DNA of 64,000 nucleotides, from positions 100,617 to 164,616 of the forward strand of contig JAJZTH010000002.1 in NCBI GenBank assembly GCA_021849075.1, given 5' to 3'. The translations under genes and the position numbers were made by a program. Source of the stretch: Pseudomonadota bacterium. Lineage in GTDB: Bacteria; Pseudomonadota; Alphaproteobacteria; Sphingomonadales; Sphingomonadaceae. Numbering within the stretch: the stretch's first letter is position 1; each line of letters begins with the position of its first letter. Below the pieces are notes generated by a model. It saw nothing but the letters and a program-made list of their open reading frames with translations, had not been told where the DNA came from and did not search any database. This document shows, piece after piece, positions 1-7,115 of this stretch.

Positions 1-16
1 CAACGGCGCCAGCTGA

Positions 17-754
17 TACTCGCATCTGCTCGACACGATCGGCATGCCCGAAAGCGAATATTCGGCCTTCCTCCAATATAAGGAGATGAAGGACAAGCAT
101 GACTATCTGGCCCAGTTCGGCGTCGACACGGACGAAGATATCGCCAAGACGCTGGCCATGTTCGGCGGCTTTACCGAAGGCTTGCAGCTCTTCGCCTCCT
201 TCGCGATGCTGATGAATTTCCCGCGCTTCAACAAGATGAAGGGCATGGGCCAGATCGTCACCTGGTCGGTCCGTGATGAAACGCTCCATTGCGAAGGCAT
301 CATCAAGCTGTTCCACAGCTTCGTGAAGGAACGCGACTGCCTGACCGCCTCGGTCAAGGACGACATCATGGACATGTGCCAGAAGACCGTCCGCATCGAG
401 GACGCCTTTGTCGATCTCGTCTTCGAAATGGGTCCGGTGCCCGGCATGACGCCCAAGGACATCAAGAAATATGTCCGCTACATCGCCGACTGGCGCCTTG
501 GCCAGCTGGGTTTGAAGCCGATCTACATGATCGACGAGCATCCGCTGCCCTGGCTGACCCCGCTGCTGAACGGCGTGGAGCATGCCAACTTCTTCGAAAC
601 CCGCGCGACCGAATATTCGAAGGGCGCGACGCGCGGCCAGTGGAACGACGTCTGGGACGCCTTCGACCGCCGCCAGAAGATCAAGGGCGGCGAACCGGCC
701 AACCTCGACGCCGATCCCGACATGTTCAAGGCGGCGGGGATCGCAGCGGAGTAA
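17..754 (+). CDS. nrdB: Ribonucleoside-diphosphate reductase beta subunit, C-terminal part
   Basis: Small (radical-generating) subunit of class I ribonucleotide reductase, which with NrdA makes deoxyribonucleotides in the cytoplasm. Only the C-terminal part lies in the window. The family-like sequence begins YSHLLDTIGMPESEY at position 17 and runs to TAA at 752-754. The helix EGLQLFASF and the motif DETLHCEGI carry carboxylate and histidine ligands of the di-metal site, and the C-terminal tail would contact NrdA. The first ATG in frame (44) is internal and is not a real start. Just upstream, at 14-16, there is an in-frame TGA, so the gene is either interrupted or the first 16 bases are a sequence-edge artefact. 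A strong hairpin follows the stop codon. Confidence 0.9.
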   Translation, partial: YSHLLDTIGMPESEYSAFLQYKEMKDKHDYLAQFGVDTDEDIAKTLAMFGGFTEGLQLFASFAMLMNFPRFNKMKGMGQIVTWSVRDETLHCEGIIKLFHSFVKERDCLTASVKDDIMDMCQKTVRIEDAFVDLVFEMGPVPGMTPKDIKKYVRYIADWRLGQLGLKPIYMIDEHPLPWLTPLLNGVEHANFFETRATEYSKGATRGQWNDVWDAFDRRQKIKGGEPANLDADPDMFKAAGIAAE

Positions 755-757
755 GAT

Positions 758-799
758 GGTAAAGGGAGCCACAGTTTCGCGATTGTGGCTCCCTTTACC
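758..799 (+). terminator. Hairpin terminator after nrdB
   Basis: A perfect 16-bp stem (758-773 with 784-799, arm GGTAAAGGGAGCCACA) and a 10-nt loop begin three bases after the nrdB stop. No long T tract follows, so it may act as a stability hairpin as well as a terminator. Confidence 0.7.
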
Positions 800-837
800 A
801 ATTTCGGCCGTGCAATGGCTCGAAATTAGGTCCGGCG

Positions 838-1080
838 ATGCCCAAGGTCTTCTCTCGGAATGGATATCGCTTCCATTTCTATGCGAACGAGGGTGAACCG
901 CGCGAACCTGTGCATATCCATGTCCGCAAGGGGCGTGACAACGCGAAATTCTGGCTTTGACCGGATGTCGTGGTCGCCGAAAGCAAGGGCTTTCCCGCCC
1001 ATGTGCTTTCTCAGCTTTCCCATGTTATAGAGGAACGCCGCGCCGAGATAGAAAGGGCATGGAATGACTTCTTCTCTTGA
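838..1080 (+). pseudogene. DUF4160 protein interrupted by one in-frame TGA
   Basis: Read from ATG 838, the frame gives MPKVFSRNGYRFHFYANEG, then VHIHVRKGRDNAKFWL, a TGA at 958-960, then PDVVVAESKGFPAHVLSQL and so on to TGA at 1078-1080. The two halves together are an ordinary DUF4160 protein of about 80 residues. Only codon 41 is wrong, directly after the conserved FWL. DUF4160 genes recur next to DUF2442 genes in a toxin-antitoxin-like arrangement, as here: the DUF2442 ATG lies inside the last codons of this frame. The best reading is a recent nonsense mutation. A sequencing error or readthrough cannot be excluded. Confidence 0.75.
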
Positions 1081-1318
1081 ACCCCTAGCCGTTCGTTTTG
1101 ATGACGACAGTTTCTGGGTCGATCTGGAAGATGGTCGCACGTTGGGGGTTCCGTTTGCTTGGTTCCCGCGTCTTCTTCATGCGACGCCCGATCAGCGCGC
1201 TCAGGTCGAACTCAGTCGTTCCGGCCTTCATTGGGACGAAATAGACGAGGATATCTCCGTTGCTGGTCTGCTCGCGGGCCGGGGCGACCAGACCCGTTCA
1301 CGCAAGGCCGCCGCCTGA
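1064..1318 (+). CDS. DUF2442 domain protein
   Basis: An 84-residue protein with the DUF2442 pattern: a strand pair ending SFWVDLEDGRTLGVPFAWFP, then a C-terminal helix with LHWDEIDEDISVAGLL. DUF2442 proteins are small and are commonly paired with DUF4160, where they are thought to be the partner or antitoxin-like component; the molecular role is not established. The ATG at 1064 overlaps the end of the broken DUF4160 gene by 17 bases, which implies translational coupling in the intact ancestor. The frame itself is intact, so the pair has lost one member only. Confidence 0.8.
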   Translation: MTSSLEPLAVRFDDDSFWVDLEDGRTLGVPFAWFPRLLHATPDQRAQVELSRSGLHWDEIDEDISVAGLLAGRGDQTRSRKAAA

Positions 1319-1375
1319 ACAGCGCGGCTCCCCCGGGGTGATCCTTCCTTAACCCCGCAGCCCTATCGTGCGGCC

Positions 1376-1567
1376 ATGCTCTTTGGCGTTCGTCTCCGCT
1401 CGCTTTTCACCAGTCGCTGGCTGGCGCTGCTCTGGGCGGTGCTGGTGATCCTGACCGCGATCCAGTTCGTCGGCCCGGGACAGGACAAGCCAGCCGACGC
1501 AGACAATGCAACGGCTGCCGACGGCCTCACCAACGACCAGCGCGACGCCGTAGCCAACGCGCTTTGA
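1376..1567 (+). CDS. Small single-pass membrane protein, unknown function
   Basis: A 63-residue protein that I do not recognise. Residues 1-13 are basic, residues about 14-33 form one hydrophobic segment (WLALLWAVLVILTAIQFVG), and the rest is a short acidic, alanine-rich tail. The shape is a bitopic inner-membrane protein with its N terminus in the cytoplasm. The start is ATG 1376, shortly after a TTAACC sequence near 1350. It could be a conserved sphingomonad membrane peptide; I cannot assign a partner from context. Confidence 0.5.
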   Translation: MLFGVRLRSLFTSRWLALLWAVLVILTAIQFVGPGQDKPADADNATAADGLTNDQRDAVANAL

Positions 1568-1647
1568 CCGGCTCGTGGTCTCTCATCTGTCCTATTTCCC
1601 GCGCACCGCTTATGCTCCATTTCAACGTCCCGCCGGCAGATTGCCGG

Positions 1648-1660
1648 GTAATAATATTAC
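1648..1660. promoter_or_regulatory. Perfect palindrome GTAATAATATTAC
   Basis: A 13-nt AT-rich perfect palindrome in a GC-rich genome, 15 bases before the conserved 37-nt element and about 200 bases before the glycine-zipper gene. It could be an operator. The bound regulator is unknown. Confidence 0.3.
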
Positions 1661-1674
1661 TCAAATAGGATATG

Positions 1675-1711
1675 AAATGTGCAATTTGGCGGGAAATATG
1701 CGAAGTTAAGC
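1675..1711 (+). repeat. Conserved 37-nt intergenic element, copy 1
   Basis: Positions 1675-1711 match 23282-23318 at 33 of 37 bases without gaps. The shared core includes AATT, GGCGGGAAA and TGCGAAGTTAAGC. This copy lies in the 292-base gap between the small membrane protein and the glycine-zipper gene (ATG 1860). I see no gene in the gap. The element could be a regulatory sequence, an RNA leader or the trace of a mobile element. Confidence 0.55.
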
Positions 1712-1859
1712 GGTGCGAATCCCGTTTTTAGCGCCGCTCGCGCTGCCCCTGTCGCCTGTCCCCGCGCTGAACAGGCGGTTTTGTTCCGTTCATGCAACAT
1801 TCTGTAATGCCGTGGGTTCTACCGCCAGCATCACAGTTCATGAGGGAAGGACCTCGATC

Positions 1860-2459
1860 ATGAAATTCGGTTTCAAACAGGCGATCATCGCCCTGTCGCT
1901 CGGCGCGATGAGCCTGACCGGCCTTACCGCCACGCCTGCCATGGCGCAGCCGGGACGCGACGCCCGTGAGCGTCAGCGCGACATTCGCGACGCCCGCAAG
2001 GATTATCGCCGCGACGTGCGCGACGCCCGTCAGGATTATCGCCGTGACGTGCGTCAGGCCAATCGCGACTATCGCAACGACCGGCGGGATGATCGCCGCG
2101 ACTGGCGTCAGGATCGCCGCGCCGACAATCGCCGTGCCGGCCGCCCGGTCTACAGCTATGACTGGAACCGCCCCGATCCGCGCTATGGCCGCACCTATCA
2201 GCCCAACCGCTATTATCGCGGCGGCTATGCCCCGATCCGGGTCGATCGCCGCACCCGCATCTATCGCGGCGGCGACAATCGTTATTATTGCCGCCGGTCG
2301 GACGGCACGACCGGCCTGATTGTCGGCGCGGCGCTGGGCGGCCTGCTCGGCAACCAGATCGCGCAGGGCCAGTCCAACCTGCTCGGCACGCTGATCGGCG
2401 GCGGCGCGGGCGCGCTGCTGGGTCGCGAAATCGATCGCGGCGGGGTCAGCTGCCGCTAA
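1860..2459 (+). CDS. Exported Arg/Asp-rich protein with glycine-zipper 2TM domain
   Basis: A 199-residue protein with a signal peptide (residues 1-29, ending ATPAMA). Next comes a strongly charged stretch of RD/RQDYRRD-type repeats (about 31-95), a Tyr/Arg/Gly region, and a C-terminal glycine zipper (about 155-195: GLIVGAALGGLLGNQIAQG and LLGTLIGGGAGALLGREID). This is the Rick_17kDa/glycine-zipper 2TM family of envelope proteins. Its charged N-terminal half resembles the exported proteins at 17195 and 18639. The ATG at 1860 is preceded by GAGGGAAGG and fits the signal peptide; upstream in-frame codons would spoil it. Function is probably envelope-related, with no specific role known. Confidence 0.75.
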   Translation: MKFGFKQAIIALSLGAMSLTGLTATPAMAQPGRDARERQRDIRDARKDYRRDVRDARQDYRRDVRQANRDYRNDRRDDRRDWRQDRRADNRRAGRPVYSYDWNRPDPRYGRTYQPNRYYRGGYAPIRVDRRTRIYRGGDNRYYCRRSDGTTGLIVGAALGGLLGNQIAQGQSNLLGTLIGGGAGALLGREIDRGGVSCR

Positions 2460-2471
2460 GAGGCTGTTTGG

Positions 2472-2490
2472 AAATGCGCCTCTGGCGCAT
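2472..2490. repeat. GCGC palindrome family, copy 1
   Basis: Between the convergent glycine-zipper and nuclease genes, GCTGTTTGGAAATGCGCC is followed after TCT by GGCGCATCTTCAAAA. The tight stem is 7 bp (2474-2480 with 2484-2490). The same design recurs at 7086, 14889 and 51776, and in a looser form at 17834. It probably acts as a terminator for one or both genes. Confidence 0.5.
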
Positions 2491-2500
2491 CTTCAAAAAA

Positions 2501-3019
2501 CTAACACCAGGGATGGCGCCTGCCATCCCATGCCCGGGCCAGTCCTTCGGCGACCAGTTGGTCCCCGATCGACTGGCCTTCGCGCGTCACGATGCGCAGC
2601 TTGCGGCCATAGCGGTCGGTATCGCGGTCGGCGCTTTCCAGAGAGAAAGCCCCCGCATTCATCAGCCCCTGCAATCGATCCGTGGCCTGCTTGCCCAATG
2701 CCCCTTCCGCCGCGCAGCGCGGCCCATGGGTTTCGGGCGTATCGATGTCGGCGATCCGGTATTTTTCACCCCGGAACCAGAATGTGTCGCCATCGACCAC
2801 GCAATTGGTCCCGCCGCCGCTATGGCAAAAGCCGAAATCGGCCGACAGCATATCGGCCGGGACGCTCTGTCGGGGCAGGTCGATGCGGGGCAGGCCGAAC
2901 CGCTCCATCCACGCTGGCCCATACCAGCCAACCAGCAGGCCGATGCACAAAGCATAGATCAGCGCCGGTCCGCTTAAGCCCGATCTTTTCCGCTGTCTGC
3001 CGTAAAATTGTCTCGCCAT
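2501..3019 (-). CDS. Membrane-anchored or exported thermonuclease-family (SNase) protein
   Basis: A 172-residue protein with a hydrophobic segment at about 15-36, after a basic start. This would anchor or export the C-terminal staphylococcal-nuclease domain (about 70-170). Family landmarks are VVDGDTFWFRG (74-84), IADIDTPE (89-96) and DRYGR (135-139), which match the calcium-binding and catalytic Arg/Glu positions of SNase. The enzyme would hydrolyse DNA or RNA phosphodiester bonds outside the cytoplasm. It is divergent from the truncated haemoglobin gene at 3172 and convergent with the gene at 1860. Confidence 0.85.
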   Translation of the reverse strand: MARQFYGRQRKRSGLSGPALIYALCIGLLVGWYGPAWMERFGLPRIDLPRQSVPADMLSADFGFCHSGGGTNCVVDGDTFWFRGEKYRIADIDTPETHGPRCAAEGALGKQATDRLQGLMNAGAFSLESADRDTDRYGRKLRIVTREGQSIGDQLVAEGLARAWDGRRHPWC

Positions 3020-3171
3020 CGCGCCGCTCTAGCGGCCCGTCGGCAAATAGCGGGTTAAAGCGCGTCCGCTCTCCCTCCGATCCGGTGCTTTTCCGATTTG
3101 ACGCAGGTCAATGCCGTGCCGCGCGGCTCTGCCATGCTGGGGCAGGACCATCCGAAACGGAGCCGATCGCC

Positions 3172-3588
3172 ATGAACGCCGTTGCGCCGCCCAGCCCCTA
3201 TGTCCGCATCGGCGGCGAACCGATGGTTCGGGCCATCGCCAATCGTTTCTACGATCTGATCGATCAGGACCCGGCCTATGCCGATCTGCGCGCCATCCAC
3301 GCTGCGGACCTCAGCGCCGTGCGCCACGGCCTCACCCGCTTCCTGTGCGGCTGGCTGGGCGGCCCGCGCGACTGGTTCGAACGCGGGCCGTGCATCATGT
3401 CGCTGCATCGCGCCTTCCCGATCACGCCGCTGCTGGCCGATCAATGGGCGACCGCCATGACCTGCGCGATCGCGGGGGAGGAGGATTTCGATCCCGCCAT
3501 TGGCGACGCCATGGCCCAGGCGCTGGGCCATATGGCGCGCGGCATGATCAATTTCGCGCTGGATGCGGGGAGCAGCGCGGCGGCTTAA
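3172..3588 (+). CDS. Group II truncated haemoglobin
   Basis: A 138-residue haem protein of the two-over-two globin fold. FYDL (residues 26-29) is the B-helix aromatic site, LHRAFPI (78-84) carries the proximal His79, and DQWATAM holds Trp92 at the G8 position typical of group II. GWLGGPRDWF (60-69) is a family signature. Such globins bind oxygen or nitric oxide; the physiological role here is not shown. The start ATG 3172 gives the usual family length. Its stop overlaps the last bases of the convergent acidic-protein gene. Confidence 0.88.
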   Translation: MNAVAPPSPYVRIGGEPMVRAIANRFYDLIDQDPAYADLRAIHAADLSAVRHGLTRFLCGWLGGPRDWFERGPCIMSLHRAFPITPLLADQWATAMTCAIAGEEDFDPAIGDAMAQALGHMARGMINFALDAGSSAAA

Positions 3589-3887
3589 TCATCCTCCTCC
3601 GCGTCAGTCGCGCCATAGCTGTCCTCCTCATCGTCCATTGACGGTTCGCCGGCATAGGCGTCCATGTCGATCCGGCCGGACCGGTTCATCGCCTCCATCT
3701 TCTCGACCAGATCCTCGGTGTCATCGGGCGTGATCTGCGCCACATTGCTGCGCCCGCCGCGTTCGCTGTCTTCCGCCAGATCGGTCGACCGGACCCGCGC
3801 ATCATCGGCTACATCCTGCGCCTGGCTGCCGGCTTCGGCCTGTTCGCTATTCTCTTCCAGTTCGCGGTCGGGGGTGGGGCGGTCCAT
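3585..3887 (-). CDS. Small acidic hypothetical protein
   Basis: A 100-residue, very acidic hydrophilic protein (many Asp/Glu, ending DAEEDD) without signal peptide or membrane segment. I recognise no domain. The ATG at 3887 opens MDRPTPDRELEENSEQ; codons further upstream give an arginine-rich sequence of random character. Its stop overlaps the stop of the truncated haemoglobin by four bases, so the two genes converge tail to tail. The low-complexity acidic composition suggests a disordered protein. Confidence 0.5.
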   Translation of the reverse strand: MDRPTPDRELEENSEQAEAGSQAQDVADDARVRSTDLAEDSERGGRSNVAQITPDDTEDLVEKMEAMNRSGRIDMDAYAGEPSMDDEEDSYGATDAEEDD

Positions 3888-4026
3888 TGCGCTTCTCCAA
3901 TGCTGGGCTGATCCTCCCTCAACGGCTGGCCTTACGCTGCTGTTCCGGGGAAAAGCGCTGGACAGGCCGCGCCGCAGGGGGCAAAGGCGCGGGCGATCCT
4001 TTCGCACTGCAACAGGAATCCCCCTC

Positions 4027-4407
4027 ATGTCCCGCCAGCTCATTTCCTCCGGCTCGCCTTTCGAGGCGCAGGTCGGCTATTCGCGCGCCGTCGTCCAGGG
4101 CGACTGGTGCTTCGTCGCCGGCACCACCGGCACCGATCCCGAAACCAAGATCATGCCCGACGATGTGGTCGAACAGGGCCGTAACGCGCTCAAGGTCATC
4201 GGCAAGGCGCTGGAAGACGCCGGCTTCTCCTTTGCCGATGTCGTTCGCGTCACCTATTACATCACGGACGTCGCCTATTGGGATGTGATGGGCGACATTG
4301 CCGGCCCGGTCTTCGGCGACATCCGCCCGGCCGCCAGCTGCGTCATCGCCGGCCTCGTCAAGCCGGAGATGAAGATCGAAATCGAAGTCACCGCCTTCAA
4401 AGGGTGA
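4027..4407 (+). CDS. RidA/YjgF family protein
   Basis: A 126-residue member of the Rid (YjgF/YER057c/UK114) family. RidA proteins hydrolyse reactive enamine and imine intermediates made by PLP enzymes to ketoacids; other subgroups have different substrates. Family features are WCFVAGTTGTDPET (27-40), the helix with RNALKVIGKALEDAGFSF, the conserved Arg100 in GDIRPAASCV, and the final strand KIEIEVTAF. The start ATG 4027 gives the normal family length. It lies 15 bases before the ArsC-like gene and is probably co-transcribed with it and the phosphodiesterase. Confidence 0.85.
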   Translation: MSRQLISSGSPFEAQVGYSRAVVQGDWCFVAGTTGTDPETKIMPDDVVEQGRNALKVIGKALEDAGFSFADVVRVTYYITDVAYWDVMGDIAGPVFGDIRPAASCVIAGLVKPEMKIEIEVTAFKG

Positions 4408-4422
4408 AGGGAGCCGCGCGTC

Positions 4423-4782
4423 ATGATCACCATGTATGGCATCAAGAATTGCGACACGATCAAGAAGGCCCGCAACTGGCTGGACAATGAGCGCGTCGCC
4501 TATAATTTCCACGATTATAAGGTCGCCGGCGTCGACAAGGCGAAGCTGGAGGAATGGGTGATGGAACATGGTTGGGAAACCATCCTCAACCGTTCCGGCA
4601 CCACCTTCAAGGCGCTGGACGCGGGCGACAAGGCGCATATCGATGCGGACAAGGCGATCCTGTTGATGATCACCAACCCCTCGATGATCAAGCGTCCCAT
4701 CCTCGACACCGGTCGGGGCGAAACCATTGTCGGCTTCAAGGCGACCACTTACGAAAACGCGCTGCAGGGCGTGAAGGCGTGA
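4423..4782 (+). CDS. ArsC-like (YffB/Spx-type) thioredoxin-fold protein
   Basis: A 119-residue protein of the ArsC/Spx superfamily. The N-terminal MYGIKNCDTIKKAR places a single Cys10 at the active-site position. The later ILNRSGTTFKAL and MIKRPIL segments match the family. The NCDT form and the lack of the full arsenate-binding arginine set point to the YffB branch, which behaves as a glutathione- or thiol-linked reductase of unknown substrate, rather than a true arsenate reductase. Its TGA overlaps the GTG start of the next gene (GTGA), indicating translational coupling. Confidence 0.8.
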   Translation: MITMYGIKNCDTIKKARNWLDNERVAYNFHDYKVAGVDKAKLEEWVMEHGWETILNRSGTTFKALDAGDKAHIDADKAILLMITNPSMIKRPILDTGRGETIVGFKATTYENALQGVKA

Positions 4783-5822
4783 TCGGGCGGGGGCTGGCGC
4801 GCATCGGGCTGTTCCTGCTGATGAGCCTCATCCCCCTTCAGATGGCCCGGGCCGAATCGATCCTGATCGCCCATCGCGGCGCCAGCGGCGAACGGCCCGA
4901 ACATACGCTCGCCAGCTATGAACGCGCGATCGATCAGGGCGCCGACTATATCGAACCGGATCTGGTCCTGACCAGGGACGGCGTCCTGGTCGCCCGGCAT
5001 GAAAATGAGATCAGCGGCACCACCGACGTCGCCGACCATCCTGAATTTGCCGATCGCAAGACGACGAAGCAGATTGACGGCGTGGAGATGGCCGGCTGGT
5101 TTACCGAGGACTTCACCCTCGCCGAACTGCGCACGCTGCGAGCGCGCGAACGCCTCCCCGACCTGCGCCCCGCCAACAAGCGCTTCAACGATCTCTATCT
5201 GATCCCGACCTTTGAAGAGATTTTGAAGCTGGTCCGCGCCAAGGAAGCGGAAACCGGCCGCCGCATCGGCATTTACCCCGAAACCAAGCATCCCAGTTAT
5301 TTCGCGAAGATCGGCCTGCCGCATCAGGCGGCGATGCTCGCGATGCTCAGCCAATATGGCTATGAAAATGCCGACGACCCGGTGTTCATCCAGTCGTTCG
5401 AGGTCGGTAATCTGAAAGCATTGCGCGCCGCCACCCGGCTGCGTCTCATCCAGCTGGTCGATGCGCAGGGCGGCCCCGCCGATCTGCCCGGCACAACCTA
5501 TGCCGACATGCTGACCGTACAGGGGCTGGGCGATATTGCCGGCTATGCCGACGGCATCGGCCCATCGGCGGCGCTGATCATCGCGCCCGAAGGCCCGACC
5601 GCGCTGGTCGGTCGCGCCCATGATGCCGGGTTACAGGTACATGTCTGGACGCTGCGGATGGAAAACAGCTTCCTTCCCGCCCAGTTTCAGCGGCCCGACG
5701 ACCCGCAGGGCCGCGGCGACTTCACCGGCTATGTTCAGGCGATCGCGGCCACCGGCGTCGATGGCGTCTTCAGCGACTTTCCCGGGCAGGCGCGCGCGGC
5801 GCTCTCCGCCACGGCGCCCTGA
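4779..5822 (+). CDS. glpQ: Periplasmic glycerophosphodiester phosphodiesterase
   Basis: A 347-residue GlpQ-like enzyme that cleaves glycerophosphodiesters to glycerol-3-phosphate and an alcohol. The GTG start at 4779 overlaps the previous stop and gives a clean signal peptide ending ARA (residue 25). HRGASGERPEHT (32-43), IEPDL with Glu59 and Asp61, and His74 in ARHENEISGTTD form the metal and catalytic site of the GDPD TIM barrel; EVGNLK and VFSDFPG belong to the C-terminal strands. Export implies scavenging of phospholipid breakdown products, which could feed glpD/glpK at 30.8-33.8 kb. The assignment to the family is firm; substrate range is inferred. Confidence 0.88.
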   Translation: MIGRGLARIGLFLLMSLIPLQMARAESILIAHRGASGERPEHTLASYERAIDQGADYIEPDLVLTRDGVLVARHENEISGTTDVADHPEFADRKTTKQIDGVEMAGWFTEDFTLAELRTLRARERLPDLRPANKRFNDLYLIPTFEEILKLVRAKEAETGRRIGIYPETKHPSYFAKIGLPHQAAMLAMLSQYGYENADDPVFIQSFEVGNLKALRAATRLRLIQLVDAQGGPADLPGTTYADMLTVQGLGDIAGYADGIGPSAALIIAPEGPTALVGRAHDAGLQVHVWTLRMENSFLPAQFQRPDDPQGRGDFTGYVQAIAATGVDGVFSDFPGQARAALSATAP

Positions 5823-5840
5823 AAAACTTCTCTCTCGATT

Positions 5841-5867
5841 CCCCTGCTTGACTTGCCAAAGCAGGGG
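5841..5867 (+). terminator. Weak hairpin after glpQ
   Basis: CCCCTGCTT (5841-5849) pairs with AAGCAGGGG (5859-5867) across a 9-nt loop. It lies between glpQ and the Rrf2 gene and has no T tract, so a terminator role is tentative. It could also be part of the rrf2 control region. Confidence 0.3.
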
Positions 5868-5887
5868 AGGGGGCGAATAACGGACCC

Positions 5888-6313
5888 ATGTTGTCCCAGA
5901 AGACCCGTTACGCCATCCGCGCCCTCCAGCATCTTGCAGACCGCTATCGACAGGGACCGGTGCCGCTCAATGAAATCGCCACGCGGCAGAATATTCCGTC
6001 CAAATTTCTGACGGTCATCCTGTCCGAATTGTCGCGCGAAGGGCTGGTCGCAACACAGCGGGGCCGGGACGGGGGATATTGGCTGGCGCTGGCGCCGGTC
6101 GACATCAGCTATGGCGACATCGTCCGCCTGACGCGCGGTTCGCTGGCGCTCACCCCCTGCGCCAGCCGCTTCGCCCATGAAAGCTGTACCAACTGCCTGC
6201 CCGAATCGGAATGTCGCCTGCACCGCGTCATGCTCCGTGTCCGCGACGAAACCGCCAAGGTGCTGGACAGCATCAGCCTGGCTGAACCTTTCGCGGCGAT
6301 GGACGAGGCTTAA
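5888..6313 (+). CDS. Rrf2-family transcriptional regulator
   Basis: A 141-residue Rrf2 protein: an N-terminal winged helix (MLSQKTRYAIRALQHLADRY, IPSKFLTVILSELSREGLV, then the wing QRGRDGGYWLA) followed by a dimerisation helix. Four cysteines (91, 100, 103, 109) lie in the region where IscR, NsrR and RirA bind an iron-sulfur cluster, so redox, nitric-oxide or iron sensing is likely, though the exact type cannot be told. It is separate from the suf regulator at 60780. The next gene on the same strand is a metallo-beta-lactamase-fold hydrolase 84 bases downstream, a possible target. Confidence 0.8.
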   Translation: MLSQKTRYAIRALQHLADRYRQGPVPLNEIATRQNIPSKFLTVILSELSREGLVATQRGRDGGYWLALAPVDISYGDIVRLTRGSLALTPCASRFAHESCTNCLPESECRLHRVMLRVRDETAKVLDSISLAEPFAAMDEA

Positions 6314-6397
6314 ACTTTTCCGTTCGAAACGAACGGCATTTGGGTGATGCCTACGCCCGCCCTTGCGTCCGTGCGTCCGCTTCGCCACATCGGGTCT

Positions 6398-7057
6398 ATG
6401 ACTACGCCGCCGCTCAAAGCCGTCCTGATCCCTGTCACCCCGCTCCAGCAGAATTGCACCCTCTTCTGGTGTACGGAAACGATGCGGGGCGCGTTCGTCG
6501 ATCCGGGCGGCGATCTGCCGGTGCTCAAGAAGGCGGCGGCCCAACATGGCGTCACGATCGAAAAGCTGCTCGTCACCCATGGCCATATCGACCATTGCGG
6601 GCAGGCGGGCGTGCTGGCGCGCGACCTCAATGTCCCGATCGAAGGGCCGCATGAGGATGATCGCTTCTGGATCGACCGGCTGCCAGAGGCAGGCAAGCGC
6701 TGGGGATTGCCGGGAGAGAGTTTTGAGCCGGATCGCTGGCTCAATGACGGCGATCAGGTCACAGTAGGCAATCTGACCTTCGACGTCATCCATTGCCCCG
6801 GTCATACGCCCGGCCATGTCGTCTTCCACCATGCTCCCAGCAAACTCGCCATTGTCGGCGATGTGCTGTTTCAGGGGTCGATCGGCCGCACCGATTTTCC
6901 GCGCGGCAATCATCAGGATTTGATCGACGCGATCACCGGCAAGCTCTGGCCGCTGGGCGGTGAGACGGCCTTCGTCCCCGGCCATGGCCAGATGAGCAAT
7001 TTCGCCCATGAGCGCCGCACCAATCCCTTCGTCGCCGATTCGGTGCTGGCGGGGTAA
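6398..7057 (+). CDS. Metallo-beta-lactamase-fold hydrolase, glyoxalase II-like (YcbL type)
   Basis: A 219-residue single-domain hydrolase. THGHIDHCG (60-68) supplies His61, His63, Asp65 and His66; His136 in CPGHTPGH, Asp155 in VGDVLF and a later VPGHG histidine complete the binuclear metal site. GSIGRTDFPRG is typical of the YcbL/glyoxalase II-like branch, which hydrolyses thioesters such as lactoylglutathione. The ATG at 6398 opens MTTPPLKAVLIPVTPLQQN as in homologues; the ATG at 6344 would add an atypical 18-residue leader. Substrate is inferred. Confidence 0.83.
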   Translation: MTTPPLKAVLIPVTPLQQNCTLFWCTETMRGAFVDPGGDLPVLKKAAAQHGVTIEKLLVTHGHIDHCGQAGVLARDLNVPIEGPHEDDRFWIDRLPEAGKRWGLPGESFEPDRWLNDGDQVTVGNLTFDVIHCPGHTPGHVVFHHAPSKLAIVGDVLFQGSIGRTDFPRGNHQDLIDAITGKLWPLGGETAFVPGHGQMSNFAHERRTNPFVADSVLAG

Positions 7058-7085
7058 TTTGTTTGGGAGAGGGCTGGTGCGGCCT

Positions 7086-7111
7086 AAAAATGCGCTCTTT
7101 CGCGCATTTTT
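7086..7111. repeat. GCGC palindrome family, copy 2 (bidirectional terminator)
   Basis: AAAAATGCGC (7086-7095) pairs perfectly with GCGCATTTTT (7102-7111) around TCTTTC. It lies between the convergent metallo-hydrolase and MAPEG genes, and each side has an A/T tract, as expected for a terminator working in both directions. Confidence 0.75.
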
Positions 7112-7115
7112 CAAA

